Shown: positions 7,392 to 16,409 of the stretch, in pieces
How the letters are laid out: each line of letters starts with the position of its first letter
Numbering within the stretch: the stretch's first letter is position 1
Assembly (NCBI GenBank): GCA_016699405.1
Contig: CP064972.1
Span: 372,001 to 436,000, forward strand
Length of the DNA: 64,000 nucleotides
DNA from: Holophagales bacterium
GTDB taxonomy: Bacteria; Acidobacteriota; Thermoanaerobaculia; Multivoradales; JAGPDF01
Direction of reading: 5' to 3'
The notes under the pieces: model-generated
What the model was told of the DNA's origin: nothing
Seen by the model: only the letters and a program-made list of their open reading frames with translations
Databases searched by the model: none
Translations under genes and position numbers: made by a program

Positions 7392-9647
7392 TCAGCCGCC
7401 GCGGCGCAACTGCGCGATGCGCGCTTCGAACTCGGCGCGGCGCGGCAGGTGAGGGTCGAGGCCGAGGAGCACCTTGAGGGTCAGCTCGGCTTCGCCGAGG
7501 CGGCGCGAGTCGAGGAGGTTGTCGAGCTGTCGGGCTCCCTGCTCGACCCCTTGCCGGCGGCGTTGCAGGTCCTCGAGACGGCCGATCTCGGAGAGCATCG
7601 CCCCGGGACGCTGCGAGACCGGCACCGTGCGGGCGTACTCCTCGACGATCTCGCGGGCGGCAAACCAGTCCTGGCGGCCGAGCGCCTCGCGGAAACGCTC
7701 TTCGAGCGCAGTCGCCTGCTGCTCGCCGGCCTGCTGCAGGCGGATCTCGTCGAGCCGCGCGCGATAGGTCGCGGCGGCGACTCGCGGGAGCCCGAGCCCG
7801 GCGAGCTCGCCGAGCTCCTGTTCGGCGGCCTCGAGCTGGCGCGCGGCGAGCAGGCTCTCCATCCGCTCGCGGCGCCGCGCGAGGTCGGACTCCTGGCGGA
7901 CGCGAGCCTCCGCCTCCTCGATCTCCCGCGCCAGCAACCCGGCGAGCTCGCCGCTCGGGTCGCTCTTCTCAATCGCCTCGAGCTGGCGGCGCGCCGCCCG
8001 GAAGTCGCCGGCGCCGATCTGCTCGCGCCCGGTGGCAAGGATCCGCTCGGCCTGCTTGAGCTTCTCGACCTCACCGCCGATCATCCGCACCCAGGTCTGG
8101 TAGTCCTGGCGCTTCGGGTGATCCGGGGCGATCTCGAGCAGCGTGTCCAGCGCCAACTCCGCGAGCGCCTGCTTGCGGTCCTTGATGTACTTCTCGACCA
8201 GGGCTTCGGCTTCGCGCAGGCGCTCCTGCCGTTCGCTCGCCTCGCGTGCGACCGTCAGTCGCTCCCGCGCCGCCACCAGCCCCGGCAACTCGCCGAACGC
8301 GCCGACCGCCGCGCCGAGCAGGTCATCGGCCTCGTCGACCCGCCCGTCGGCGAGCGCCGCGTCGATCGCCGCGAGCCGCTCGGCCATCTCGCGTTCGCGT
8401 GCACCGCGCTGCGCGCCCTGGTCGATCTCGGCGATGCGCCGCCGCAGGTCGGCGAGCCCCTGGTTCTTCGCGTTGACCGCCTCGAGCCGCTTGGCGAGCG
8501 CCTTCGCCTCGTCGAGCTTGCCGGCGGCGAGCGCGTGCTCGGCGCGCTCGAGCAGGCGGGCCGAGTTGGCGGCGCGGTCGATCTGCGCCAGAAGCTCGAG
8601 CCGCTCCTCCCGCGTCAGGTCGGTGGTCGACTGCCGCCGGACGGGGGCCGTCACCACCGGTCCGGCCGCGGCGGCGAGCGGCACCGGCGCCGACGACGCC
8701 CGGGAGGTCGCGCCGCGCTGGCCGCCGCCGGCCTCGGCGGGGACCGGCAACTCCTGCGTCGCCACCTGGCGAAGCTGGTCGGCGACCCGCACCAGAGCCT
8801 GCAGGAAGGCGACGGCATCCGGGTAGCGGCTGTCGCGATCGCGCTCGAGCGCCTTGCGCACCGCCCGGTCGAGCTCTTCCGGCACGCGCACCCGCGGATT
8901 GCGGGTGGTCAGCGGCAGCGCCTCCTCGGTGAGGCGCTTGAAGACGAAGCCATGCTGATTCTCCGAATCGAACGGCGGCAGGCCGGCGATCATCTCGTAG
9001 AGCACGGCTCCGAAGGAGTAGAGATCGCTCCGGTGGTCGATCGCCGTCCCTTCCTTGAGGCCGCCGGCCTGCTCGGGCGAGCAGTACATCAGTTTGCCCA
9101 TGAACATGCCGGCCTGGGTGATCTCGAGGTTGGAAGCCGGCGTCGCCAGGTTCTTCGCCAGACCGAGGTCGATGATCTTCACCTGATGGCGACCCTTGAG
9201 GTCGCGCGTGATCATCAGGTTGTCGGGAGAAAGGTCGCGGTGGATCACCCCGGCGCTGTGGATCGCCTCGAGACCGCGGAGTCCCTGGATGCCGAGCTCG
9301 ACGGCGAGCTGCAGGGGAAACGGTCCCTTCTCGCGCAGCCACGAGCTGACGTCCTCGCCCTGGATGTGCTCCCACACCATGTAGAAGCTGCCGTCGGGCA
9401 GGCGCGAGAAGTCGTAGAGGATCGCCACGTTGGCGTGCTTGATCTGGGTGGCGATCCGCGCCTCCTGGGAGAACCGCTGGATCGCCGACGGGTCGGCCGC
9501 ACGGTCTTGCCGCAGGATCTTGATGACCCGCATCTCGTGCAGGTGGACGTGGCGGACGCGAAAGACCTCGCCCATGCCGCCAGCAGCGAGACGTTCGACG
9601 ATCTCGTACTTGCCGTCCAGGACCGAACCGATCTCGCGCGCGCTCAA
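7392..9647 (-). CDS. serine/threonine protein kinase with long helical tail
   Basis: A 751-aa Hanks-type kinase. The kinase domain (about 14-290) has the Gly-rich loop LAAGGMGEV, Lys43 in VIKIL, HRDLSPDN (136-143), DLG instead of DFG at 160-162, and a Ser-Pro-Glu (CSPEQ) activation-segment end. After a Pro/Ala linker, residues 345-750 are almost entirely Arg/Glu/Ala-rich helix with TPR- or coiled-coil-like periodicity. No transmembrane helix or PASTA domain is present, so it appears cytosolic. DLG variants occur in active bacterial kinases. Substrates are unknown; the tail probably mediates oligomerisation or target binding. A TAGAAT box lies 38 nt before the ATG. Confidence 0.9.
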   Translation of the reverse strand: MSAREIGSVLDGKYEIVERLAAGGMGEVFRVRHVHLHEMRVIKILRQDRAADPSAIQRFSQEARIATQIKHANVAILYDFSRLPDGSFYMVWEHIQGEDVSSWLREKGPFPLQLAVELGIQGLRGLEAIHSAGVIHRDLSPDNLMITRDLKGRHQVKIIDLGLAKNLATPASNLEITQAGMFMGKLMYCSPEQAGGLKEGTAIDHRSDLYSFGAVLYEMIAGLPPFDSENQHGFVFKRLTEEALPLTTRNPRVRVPEELDRAVRKALERDRDSRYPDAVAFLQALVRVADQLRQVATQELPVPAEAGGGQRGATSRASSAPVPLAAAAGPVVTAPVRRQSTTDLTREERLELLAQIDRAANSARLLERAEHALAAGKLDEAKALAKRLEAVNAKNQGLADLRRRIAEIDQGAQRGAREREMAERLAAIDAALADGRVDEADDLLGAAVGAFGELPGLVAARERLTVAREASERQERLREAEALVEKYIKDRKQALAELALDTLLEIAPDHPKRQDYQTWVRMIGGEVEKLKQAERILATGREQIGAGDFRAARRQLEAIEKSDPSGELAGLLAREIEEAEARVRQESDLARRRERMESLLAARQLEAAEQELGELAGLGLPRVAAATYRARLDEIRLQQAGEQQATALEERFREALGRQDWFAAREIVEEYARTVPVSQRPGAMLSEIGRLEDLQRRRQGVEQGARQLDNLLDSRRLGEAELTLKVLLGLDPHLPRRAEFEARIAQLRRGG

Positions 9648-9685
9648 ACCGCTCCTCTCTTACCGGGTGAAGCCACGAAGCCTGC

Positions 9686-9691
9686 ATTCTA
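9686..9691 (-). promoter_or_regulatory. -10 box of the kinase gene
   Basis: TAGAAT on the minus strand, 38 nt upstream of the ATG, leaving room for a leader with a GAGAGGAG Shine-Dalgarno. The -35 is not recognisable. Confidence 0.4.
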
Positions 9692-9777
9692 GCCCGAGCC
9701 GGGGGCGGACGTTCGCCGCCCCGGCAGGGCGCGGCAGCGGGGCGAGGATCGAGCCCCGCCCCGGCCGAAGGAGGTCC

Positions 9778-9797
9778 GGTCACTCCGACTGGTGACC
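9778..9797 (-). terminator. hairpin after the glycan/NDH-2 operon
   Basis: GGTCAC and GTGACC pair around an 8-nt loop just beyond the NDH-2 stop. A second GGGGC/GCCCC hairpin follows at about 9739-9757. There is no T-tract, so factor-independent termination is uncertain. Confidence 0.3.
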
Positions 9798-9820
9798 GAC
9801 CGGAGGCTGCCCGTTCCGTG

Positions 9821-11119
9821 TCAGGGCTTGCCGAGAATGAGCCGCGAGCCGCGCTGTCGGGTGAAGTACTGCCAGGCCCAACGGGTGAAAACCGCGAGCC
9901 GGTTGGAGAAGAGCGCCAGCGATTCGAGGTGGACGAGCGCCCAGGCGAGCCAGGCGAGGTAGCCCCCGAGCCGCAGGCTGCGGCGCTCGAGCAGGGCGAA
10001 GTTGCGCCCGACCACCGCCATGTTGCCGAGATCGCGATAGCGGAACGGCGGCGGCACGGGCCCGCCGGCGAGCCGCGCCGCGATCAACCGCGCGACGTAG
10101 CGACCCTGCTGCAGGGCAACCTGCGCCACCCCGGGCAAGGCGCGGCCGTCCTGCTCGACGAAGGCGACATCGCCGATGGCGAAGAGCTCGCCGCGACCCG
10201 GCACGGAGAGATCGGACGCGACCCGCACCCTCCCGGAACGGTCGACCGACGCACCCAACCAGGCCGCCGCCGGCGTCGGCGCGACGCCCGCCGTCCAGGC
10301 GACGGTCGCCGCCGCGAGCCGCGTGCCACCGACGACGACCCCGTCCGCGTCGATCGCCTCGACCGGGCGGCCGCAGCGCACCTCGACCCCCATCCCGGCG
10401 AGTCGTGCCGCCGCCCGGCGCGCCAGGCGCTCGTCGAACCCCGGGAGGATCCGCGGCCCCGCCTCGAGCAGCACGACGCGCGCCCGGCGCGGGTCGATGC
10501 GGCGAAAATCCCGCACCAGGGTCTCGCGCGCCAGCTCGGCGAGCGCGCCAGCCATCTCGACGCCCGTCGGCCCGGCGCCGACCAGCACGAAGGTGAGCAG
10601 CTCGTCGCGCCGCTCTCCCTCCTCCGGCTCGAGCTCGGCGCGCTCGAACGCGGCCAGGACTCGATCGCGCAGCGCCGTCGCGTCCTGCAGGGTCTTGAGC
10701 GAGGGGGCGTGGCGCTCCCAGTCGTCATGGCCGAAGTAGCTCGCTCGCACCCCGGTGGCGAGAATCAGGAAGTCGAACGGCTCCTGGCGGAGGCCGCCGT
10801 CCGGAAGTCGCAGCTGCACCTGTCGGCCGTCGAGGTCGACGCCCTCGGCCTCGGCGAGCAGCACCTGCGCATTGCGCTGGCGGCGCAGGATCTGGCGAAT
10901 CGGCGAGGCGATGTCGCCCGGACCGAGGTCAGCCGTCGCCACCTGGTAGAGCAACGGGGTGAAGAGATGGTGGTTGGCCCGGTCGATCAGGACGACCTCC
11001 ACGGGCGCGCGGCGCAGCGTCCGCGCGACCGCCAGGCCACCGAAACCGGCTCCGACGATCACGACCCGCGGGCGGCGGTTCGTGCTTCCGGACGGATCTC
11101 GCGACGACAGCTCGGCCAC
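9821..11119 (-). CDS. NAD(P)/FAD-dependent oxidoreductase, NDH-2 type
   Basis: A 432-aa pyridine-nucleotide disulfide-family flavoprotein resembling type II NADH:quinone dehydrogenase. The FAD Rossmann motif is IVGAGFGG (21-28), the NAD-binding motif VLVGAGPTGVEMAGAL lies mid-protein, and FAIGDVAFVEQDG provides the second FAD contact. The C terminus (LGGYLAWLAWALVHLESLALF, then basic residues) looks like a membrane-association segment as in NDH-2. It starts with GTG, 9 bp after the GtrB-type glycosyltransferase, so it is probably co-transcribed with sugar genes although functionally respiratory. Confidence 0.88.
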   Translation of the reverse strand: MAELSSRDPSGSTNRRPRVVIVGAGFGGLAVARTLRRAPVEVVLIDRANHHLFTPLLYQVATADLGPGDIASPIRQILRRQRNAQVLLAEAEGVDLDGRQVQLRLPDGGLRQEPFDFLILATGVRASYFGHDDWERHAPSLKTLQDATALRDRVLAAFERAELEPEEGERRDELLTFVLVGAGPTGVEMAGALAELARETLVRDFRRIDPRRARVVLLEAGPRILPGFDERLARRAAARLAGMGVEVRCGRPVEAIDADGVVVGGTRLAAATVAWTAGVAPTPAAAWLGASVDRSGRVRVASDLSVPGRGELFAIGDVAFVEQDGRALPGVAQVALQQGRYVARLIAARLAGGPVPPPFRYRDLGNMAVVGRNFALLERRSLRLGGYLAWLAWALVHLESLALFSNRLAVFTRWAWQYFTRQRGSRLILGKP

Positions 11120-11128
11120 GCGGAGACC

Positions 11129-12136
11129 TCAGTCCCGGGGCGCGACGTCGTGCCGGCTCGCGGCCGGCGTCGCGCTTCCGTCCTCCGCCGAGTCGCGCGC
11201 CACCAGATACAACGGGCGCCCGCGCACTTCGTCGAAGATCCGCCAGACGTACTCGCCGATGACGCCGAGCATCGTCATGATGACGCCGCCGACCACCAGG
11301 ATGGCGATCATGATCGGCGCCCAGCCGACCGCCGGGATGCCGCCGAGCAGCTTCCGCACGACGATGATCGCCGCCCACAGGAAGCCCCCGAGCGCGACCG
11401 TCAGGCCGACGAGCGACATCGCCCGGATCGGCCAGTAGGCGGTCTTGAGCAGCCCGTCGATGAAGTACTTCGTCTTCTTGCCGAGCGTCCACTGCGACCG
11501 GCCGACGGGCCGCGGCTGGCGCTCGTAGGGCAGCATCTTGACCGCGAAGCCGAGCCAGAGGATGTCGCCCTGCAGAAAGCGGTTCCGCTCCGGCAGCGCG
11601 AGAAACGCCCGCCGCGCCCGTTGCCCGAGCAGGAAGAAGTCGAACCCGCCGCGCGGCATCTGCGGGTGGGAGAGCGCGATGAGGCTGTAGAAGAGCCGCG
11701 ACCCGCCGGTGGCGACCAGGCTGTCGGAGCGCGCGACGCGATAGCAGACGACGATCTCGCTGCCCTGCGACCACTCCTCGACCATCCGCTCGACGAGTGC
11801 CACCGGCTCCTGCAGGTCGGCCGACAGCACGACCGTCGCCACGCCGCTCGCGCGCTCCAGCCCGGCGACCAGCGCCGGGACCTGGCCGAAGTTGCGCGAC
11901 AGCGAGACGACCCGCACCTCGTCGCGCTCGGCGGCGAGCTCGGCGAGCTCGCGGGCCGAGCCGTCGGTCGAGCCGTCGTCGACGAAGATCACCTCGAGCC
12001 GCCAGGCGCCCGCGTTTCGCGCCGCGAGCGCTCGCAGGGCGTCGCTCGTCGGCCGCAGCGAGCCGGCGTTCTGGTAGACCGGAATGACCACGCTCACCGT
12101 CGGCAGGGGCGACCGGTTCGTCGCCGTCGCGCTCAC
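11129..12136 (-). CDS. polyprenyl-phosphate glycosyltransferase (GtrB/ArnC-like GT2)
   Basis: The 335-aa protein has a GT2 domain (VSVVIPVYQNAGSL, FVDDGSTDGS, SADLQEP) and two C-terminal membrane helices (about 243-310). This architecture belongs to enzymes that move a sugar from a nucleotide donor to undecaprenyl phosphate. The product would serve as a lipid-linked donor for glycan modification, plausibly for the GT39-like enzyme encoded at 14235. The GTG start overlaps the DegT stop by 4 nt (GTGA), showing tight coupling. Confidence 0.88.
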   Translation of the reverse strand: MSATATNRSPLPTVSVVIPVYQNAGSLRPTSDALRALAARNAGAWRLEVIFVDDGSTDGSARELAELAAERDEVRVVSLSRNFGQVPALVAGLERASGVATVVLSADLQEPVALVERMVEEWSQGSEIVVCYRVARSDSLVATGGSRLFYSLIALSHPQMPRGGFDFFLLGQRARRAFLALPERNRFLQGDILWLGFAVKMLPYERQPRPVGRSQWTLGKKTKYFIDGLLKTAYWPIRAMSLVGLTVALGGFLWAAIIVVRKLLGGIPAVGWAPIMIAILVVGGVIMTMLGVIGEYVWRIFDEVRGRPLYLVARDSAEDGSATPAASRHDVAPRD

Positions 12137-13347
12137 CTCGCGCTCCTTCCGGCGAGCGCCGCGCGCACCGCTCCCGAGGCCTCGAGCCCCGCCGCCAGGA
12201 GCTCGACGACCGTGGCGACGTCCCGCTCGCCGACCGCGGTACCCGACGGCAGGCAGAAGACCGTCGCCGAGAGCGCCTCGGTGTTCGGCAGCCGGCGCCC
12301 GGCCTCCGGGTCACGGGTGCGATACGGCTCCATGCCGTGACAGCCCGGGGCGAAGTAGCGGCGCGCCAGGACGTTCTCGGCATGCAGCAAGGCGACGATC
12401 TCGTCGCGCGTCAGCCCGGCCGCCACCGGATCGACGACCACGACGACGTAGTGGTAGTTGTTGCGCGCCAGCGGATCGAAGGGCAGCACGCGCAAGCCGG
12501 GAAGCGCGGCGAGTCCGGCTGCGTACGACGAGTAGTGCCGCCGGTTGACGTCGATCACCTCGTCGAGCGACTCGAGGTTGGTCAGGCCCATCGCCGCGCA
12601 GACCTCCGGCATCTTGCCGTTGACTCCCAGCTCGACGACGCGGTCGAAGCCGGCGAAGCCGAAGTTGCGAAGCAGTCGGGCGCGCTCGGCGAGCTCGTCG
12701 TCGTTGGTGACGATCGCTCCGCCTTCGAAGCTGTTGAGGCACTTCGTGGCGTGGAAGCTCAGCACCTCGAGATCGCCGAAGTTGCCGATCCAGCGGCCGC
12801 CGTGATCGCAGGCGAAGGCGTGGGCCGCGTCGAACATCAGCCGCAGGCCGCGGCGCCGGCAGATCTCCTCGAGCTGCTCGATCGCACAGCTCCGCCCCCA
12901 GAGGTGAACGCCCACCACGCCGGTGGTGCGCGGGGTGATTCGTTCCTCGACCGCCGACGGGTCGATGCCGTGCGAGTCCAGGTCGACGTCGCAGAAAACC
13001 GGCTCGATCCCCAGCCACTGCAAGGCGTGGGCAGTGGCCACGAAGGTGAAGGAGGGGCAGATCACCTCGCCCTCGAGGCCGAGCACCCGGGCACCGATCT
13101 CGAGCGCCACCGTGGCGTTGCTCGTGCAGACGCAGTGGCGCACGCCGAGGCGCTGGCGGATCGCCGCCTCGAAGTCGAGGACCATCGGGCCGTTGTTGGT
13201 CAGCCAGCGGCGGTCGAGGATCGCCTCGACGCGCGCCAGGTAACGCTCGCGCGAGCCGATGTTGGGTCGCCCGACGTGCAGCGGCTCGGCGAATGCCGGG
13301 CTTCCGCCGAGCACAGCGAGCGTCCTGGAGCTTCGTACGCTATTCAC
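12133..13347 (-). CDS. DegT/DnrJ/EryC1/StrS-family sugar aminotransferase
   Basis: A 404-aa PLP enzyme predicted to aminate a nucleotide-linked keto-sugar. The PLP lysine is Lys202 in SFHATKCLNSFEGG, the cofactor-contacting Asp173 lies in FDAAHAFAC, and TSNAT (75-79) fits the phosphate-binding region. The start is GTG with a GGGAGG Shine-Dalgarno. With the NeuD-type acetyltransferase upstream and a GT2 downstream it forms an amino-sugar surface-glycan unit. The exact sugar cannot be told. Confidence 0.9.
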   Translation of the reverse strand: MNSVRSSRTLAVLGGSPAFAEPLHVGRPNIGSRERYLARVEAILDRRWLTNNGPMVLDFEAAIRQRLGVRHCVCTSNATVALEIGARVLGLEGEVICPSFTFVATAHALQWLGIEPVFCDVDLDSHGIDPSAVEERITPRTTGVVGVHLWGRSCAIEQLEEICRRRGLRLMFDAAHAFACDHGGRWIGNFGDLEVLSFHATKCLNSFEGGAIVTNDDELAERARLLRNFGFAGFDRVVELGVNGKMPEVCAAMGLTNLESLDEVIDVNRRHYSSYAAGLAALPGLRVLPFDPLARNNYHYVVVVVDPVAAGLTRDEIVALLHAENVLARRYFAPGCHGMEPYRTRDPEAGRRLPNTEALSATVFCLPSGTAVGERDVATVVELLAAGLEASGAVRAALAGRSAR

Positions 13348-13416
13348 CCGGACCTCCCGAGGTCCCGCCGAACGGTTCGGCTGGCTGCCGTCGCGACACC
13401 GCCGGCTCCGGCCCCG

Positions 13417-14100
13417 TCATGGCGTCGCTCCGCGATGCCAGCCCTCGGGTCGTACCCGCTTGACCTCTGCGGGAACGCCGACCGCGACGGCGTTGGCGGG
13501 GACGTCACGCACCACGGCCGCGCCCGCGCCGACGACCGACCAGCGACCGATGCGGACTCCCGGAATCACGCTCACTCCCGTGCTCAGGTACGCCCCCTCC
13601 TCCAGAACCACACTGCCCGCCACATGAACGCCCGGCGCCGTGCTCGCGAATGCGCCGAGCACGCAGTCGTGCGAGATCGTCGTGCTCAGGTTGAGCTGAA
13701 CGTGATCGCCCAGGTGGATCTGGTTGGTCAGGATACACCCTGCCGCGATCACCACGCCGATGCCGAGCTCGACCCTCCGCGTGAGCTGGGCACGCGGATG
13801 AACGAGCGAGGCGAACCGCGCCCCGCGCGCCGCCGCCCGCTGCACCATCCCGTAGCGCAGGTGCGGGTAGCCGATACCGCAGACGACGCTCACTTCGCCG
13901 GCGCGGCGATCGAGCCAGTCGAGCCCGCCGAGCACCGGAAGGTCGCGGATCACCCTTCCTGCGGCTTCGTACTCGGGGTCGACGAGATAGCCCAGCACGT
14001 CGTGGCGCCCGCCCTCGCTGTTGATCGCCTCGACGAGATCGACCATTTCCCGGGCATGTCCGCCCGCGCCGAGGATGACGATCTTCTCGCCGGTGCTCAT
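13417..14100 (-). CDS. NeuD/PglD-family sugar O- or N-acetyltransferase
   Basis: This 227-aa protein begins with a nucleotide-sugar-binding Rossmann-like motif, KIVILGAGGHAREMVDLVEA. It ends in a left-handed beta-helix of hexapeptide repeats containing TTISHDC, whose His is the expected catalytic base. The ATG at 14098-14100 follows a strong AGGAGGAGG Shine-Dalgarno; upstream in-frame sequence is non-coding. Together with the DegT aminotransferase 69 bp downstream it could acetylate the newly formed amino-sugar, as PglD does after PglE. Substrate is inference. Confidence 0.85.
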   Translation of the reverse strand: MSTGEKIVILGAGGHAREMVDLVEAINSEGGRHDVLGYLVDPEYEAAGRVIRDLPVLGGLDWLDRRAGEVSVVCGIGYPHLRYGMVQRAAARGARFASLVHPRAQLTRRVELGIGVVIAAGCILTNQIHLGDHVQLNLSTTISHDCVLGAFASTAPGVHVAGSVVLEEGAYLSTGVSVIPGVRIGRWSVVGAGAAVVRDVPANAVAVGVPAEVKRVRPEGWHRGATP

Positions 14101-14220
14101 CCGACCTCCTCCTGCCATCCCGCTTCGCCCTCCTTCGTCCCGTGAACGGAGACTACCTGTTCGGCACCCGTCGCTCAGCGGCCTGCACGACAGCGCTCCG
14201 GCCGCCCGCCGCCGCTGTGC

Positions 14221-14226
14221 TAGCTT
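14221..14226 (+). promoter_or_regulatory. -10 box, probable leaderless start
   Basis: TAGCTT sits 8 nt before the GTG at 14235. This spacing matches other genes in the window and is why that GTG was preferred over the one at 14142. Confidence 0.35.
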
Positions 14227-14234
14227 CGTCGGCA

Positions 14235-16400
14235 GTGCCACCCGGACCCTCTCCCCTCGCCACGGCGCGGCGCACCCGGATCTCCGACGCCGTGCGCCGG
14301 GGGGCATCCGAGCTCGCCGCGACCGGCCGTCGCCTCGTCGCCGCCGGGCGCCCGCACGGGGTCGCCCTCGCCCTCGGCGCGATCCTCCTTCTGGCGTTCT
14401 CGCTGCGCGCCGAGACCGGAAAGCGCGGTCTGCCCTATCTGCATCACTGGGATGAGCCGTTCATCGCCAACCGGGCGCTGCAGATCCTGCGCAGCGGCGA
14501 TTACAACCCGCACTTCTTCTCTTACGGCTCGCTGATCATCTACGCCCACGCCGGCGTCGACGCGTTGCACTACCTCTCGCTCGCCAAGCTGCCGGACGAC
14601 GATCCCTCGGCGCTGCGCGATCCCACCGCGATTCGCTTCCACGGGGCGCGCGAGGACTGGCTCGCCGGCGACCCGGAGCACGAGCCGTACTGGGTCTCCC
14701 ACCCCTCGTTCTACCTCTGGAACCGTCGTCTGACCGCGCTTTTCGGCACCCTCGCCGTGGCGCTCACCTTCGCCCTCACCCGGCGCCTGGCACGCCGGAA
14801 CGGCGTCGCCGGCGGCGACGAATCGGCGGCGGCCTTCGGCGCGCTCGCGGCGGCCTTCGTCCTCGCCACCTCGACGTTCCACGTCGAACACTCCGCCTGG
14901 ATCACCACCGACGTCCCGGCGACCACCCTGGCCCTCGCCGGTCTGCTGGCGACGCTCGTCTTCGTCGACGGGGGCGGGCCGCGAGCCCTGCTGCTCGCCG
15001 GCGCAGCGCTCGGTCTGGCCATTTCGACCAAATACAACACCGCGGTCTTCGCGGCGATCCCCGCCGGGGCGCTTGTCGTCGCCGCCTGGCGCCGCGCTCG
15101 CGGCTACCGACCCTGGCTCTGGCTCGCCGTGCCCGGCGTCGCCGCCGCGGCCTTCCTCCTCGCCACCCCGTACGCGGTGCTCGATCTGCCGGCCTTCCTG
15201 CGCGACACCGGGCGGATGCTCTATTCCTACCTCGGCAATCGCGACCAGATGGTGCCGATCACCCCAGGCTGGCCCCACCTCCGACTCGACCTCGCGCTGC
15301 TCGGTGAGAACCTCGGTCTCGGCGTGGCGCTCGGCGCACTCGGCGGCCTCGTCCTCGGCTTGCGCCGAGCGCGCAGCTGGGTGGTGCTGCCGATCGCCCC
15401 GCTGGTGATCTGGGCGACGAGTGGCACGCGGGCACCGTTCCACCGCAATTTGATCGTCTGCTATCCCATCGCGGCGATGGCGTTCGGCCTGGCGGTCGCC
15501 TGGGCGCTCTCCGGCGGGGCGAGGTCGCGGCGACGGCAGGCGATCGTCGTCCTTCTCCTCCTCGCCACTCTCCCACCGGCGGCGCGCGGCATCGCCGACG
15601 CCCGCCGTGTCGGTGGCGCCCGCGACACCCGTAGCCAGGCGATCGACCGGATCAACGAGCTTGGCCGTTCCCACGTCGGGTCGGTGGGGATCGCTCGCGA
15701 GCTCAACGTCCACGGGCTCGACCTCGACCGCCTCGAGATTCCCTACACGGTGCGCCCGCTGCAGGACCTCGTCTGCTCCCCGGGCGAGGAGGCGGCCCTG
15801 CTCCTGCCGTCGCGTCCCTGGGCGACCTCCGCGGGGGCGAAAGCCGAGGCCGAGCGACTCGACGCGCTGCGGCGCGCGGCGGGCACCCTCGCCGGAAGCC
15901 TGGCGGCCGACCAGATCTTCACCGTCGACTCACCGGCCGTCGATCCGGGTCTCGAGCTGCGACGGCCGCTGCTTCGGGGCGCGTTGGCGCTCCCCTGCGT
16001 GCGCGGCGGGATCCCCTTTTCGACGCTCCGCCTGCAGGGTGAGAGCGGCTTCAATCGCCAGAGCCTGGGCCTCGCCCCGGGAGCCTCGGCGACGAGCCCC
16101 GCCCTGGCGTTTCCCGAGGGGAGCGCGCTCGTCTCGCTCCGTCTCGCCGCCGTCGAGGCGGCCGGCGCCGAGGTCGAGCTCGTCGCACGCGAGGCCGGCC
16201 CGGACCCCGCGCGCGAGCTGGCACGTTGGCCGCTCCACAGCGGGACGAACCCGACCGTGCACGAGCTCGCGCTGCCGCTCGCTCGACCCACCGCCCTGTC
16301 GCTCGAGCTCGTCGTCCGCCGGGAGTCACCGGGCGGCGCCCTGCTCTACGGCCTCTGGGTCGACAGCGCCCCAGGTGGAACGGAGAAGGGTCCGGTCTAG
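14235..16400 (+). CDS. GT39-like membrane glycosyltransferase
   Basis: A 721-aa integral membrane protein with about ten hydrophobic segments between residues 45 and 470. Asp73 in HHWDEPFIANRAL occupies the place of the catalytic Asp in the first periplasmic loop of GT39/PMT-type enzymes, which use polyprenyl-phosphate sugars. The last 230 residues form a soluble, probably periplasmic domain of unknown type. The open frame extends to a GTG at 14142 without a ribosome site; the start used here is GTG 14235 behind a -10-like box. It is divergent from the neuD-type gene. Confidence 0.75.
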   Translation: MPPGPSPLATARRTRISDAVRRGASELAATGRRLVAAGRPHGVALALGAILLLAFSLRAETGKRGLPYLHHWDEPFIANRALQILRSGDYNPHFFSYGSLIIYAHAGVDALHYLSLAKLPDDDPSALRDPTAIRFHGAREDWLAGDPEHEPYWVSHPSFYLWNRRLTALFGTLAVALTFALTRRLARRNGVAGGDESAAAFGALAAAFVLATSTFHVEHSAWITTDVPATTLALAGLLATLVFVDGGGPRALLLAGAALGLAISTKYNTAVFAAIPAGALVVAAWRRARGYRPWLWLAVPGVAAAAFLLATPYAVLDLPAFLRDTGRMLYSYLGNRDQMVPITPGWPHLRLDLALLGENLGLGVALGALGGLVLGLRRARSWVVLPIAPLVIWATSGTRAPFHRNLIVCYPIAAMAFGLAVAWALSGGARSRRRQAIVVLLLLATLPPAARGIADARRVGGARDTRSQAIDRINELGRSHVGSVGIARELNVHGLDLDRLEIPYTVRPLQDLVCSPGEEAALLLPSRPWATSAGAKAEAERLDALRRAAGTLAGSLAADQIFTVDSPAVDPGLELRRPLLRGALALPCVRGGIPFSTLRLQGESGFNRQSLGLAPGASATSPALAFPEGSALVSLRLAAVEAAGAEVELVAREAGPDPARELARWPLHSGTNPTVHELALPLARPTALSLELVVRRESPGGALLYGLWVDSAPGGTEKGPV

Positions 16401-16403
16401 AAT
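16398..16403 (+). promoter_or_regulatory. -10 box overlapping a stop codon
   Basis: TAGAAT begins with the TAG stop of the GT39-like gene and ends 6 nt before the aminotransferase ATG, predicting a leaderless transcript. Confidence 0.5.
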
Positions 16404-16409
16404 CGGGAC

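Noticed and set aside
5291..9692. Long plus-strand open frames opposite the E1 and kinase genes
   Set aside because: Mirror-codon shadows of well-supported minus-strand genes, with low-complexity Arg/Asp/Val composition and no motifs.
14142..14234. N-terminal extension of the GT39-like protein from GTG 14142
   Set aside because: No ribosome site, no conserved features in the added 31 residues, and it overlaps the -10-like box that suits GTG 14235.
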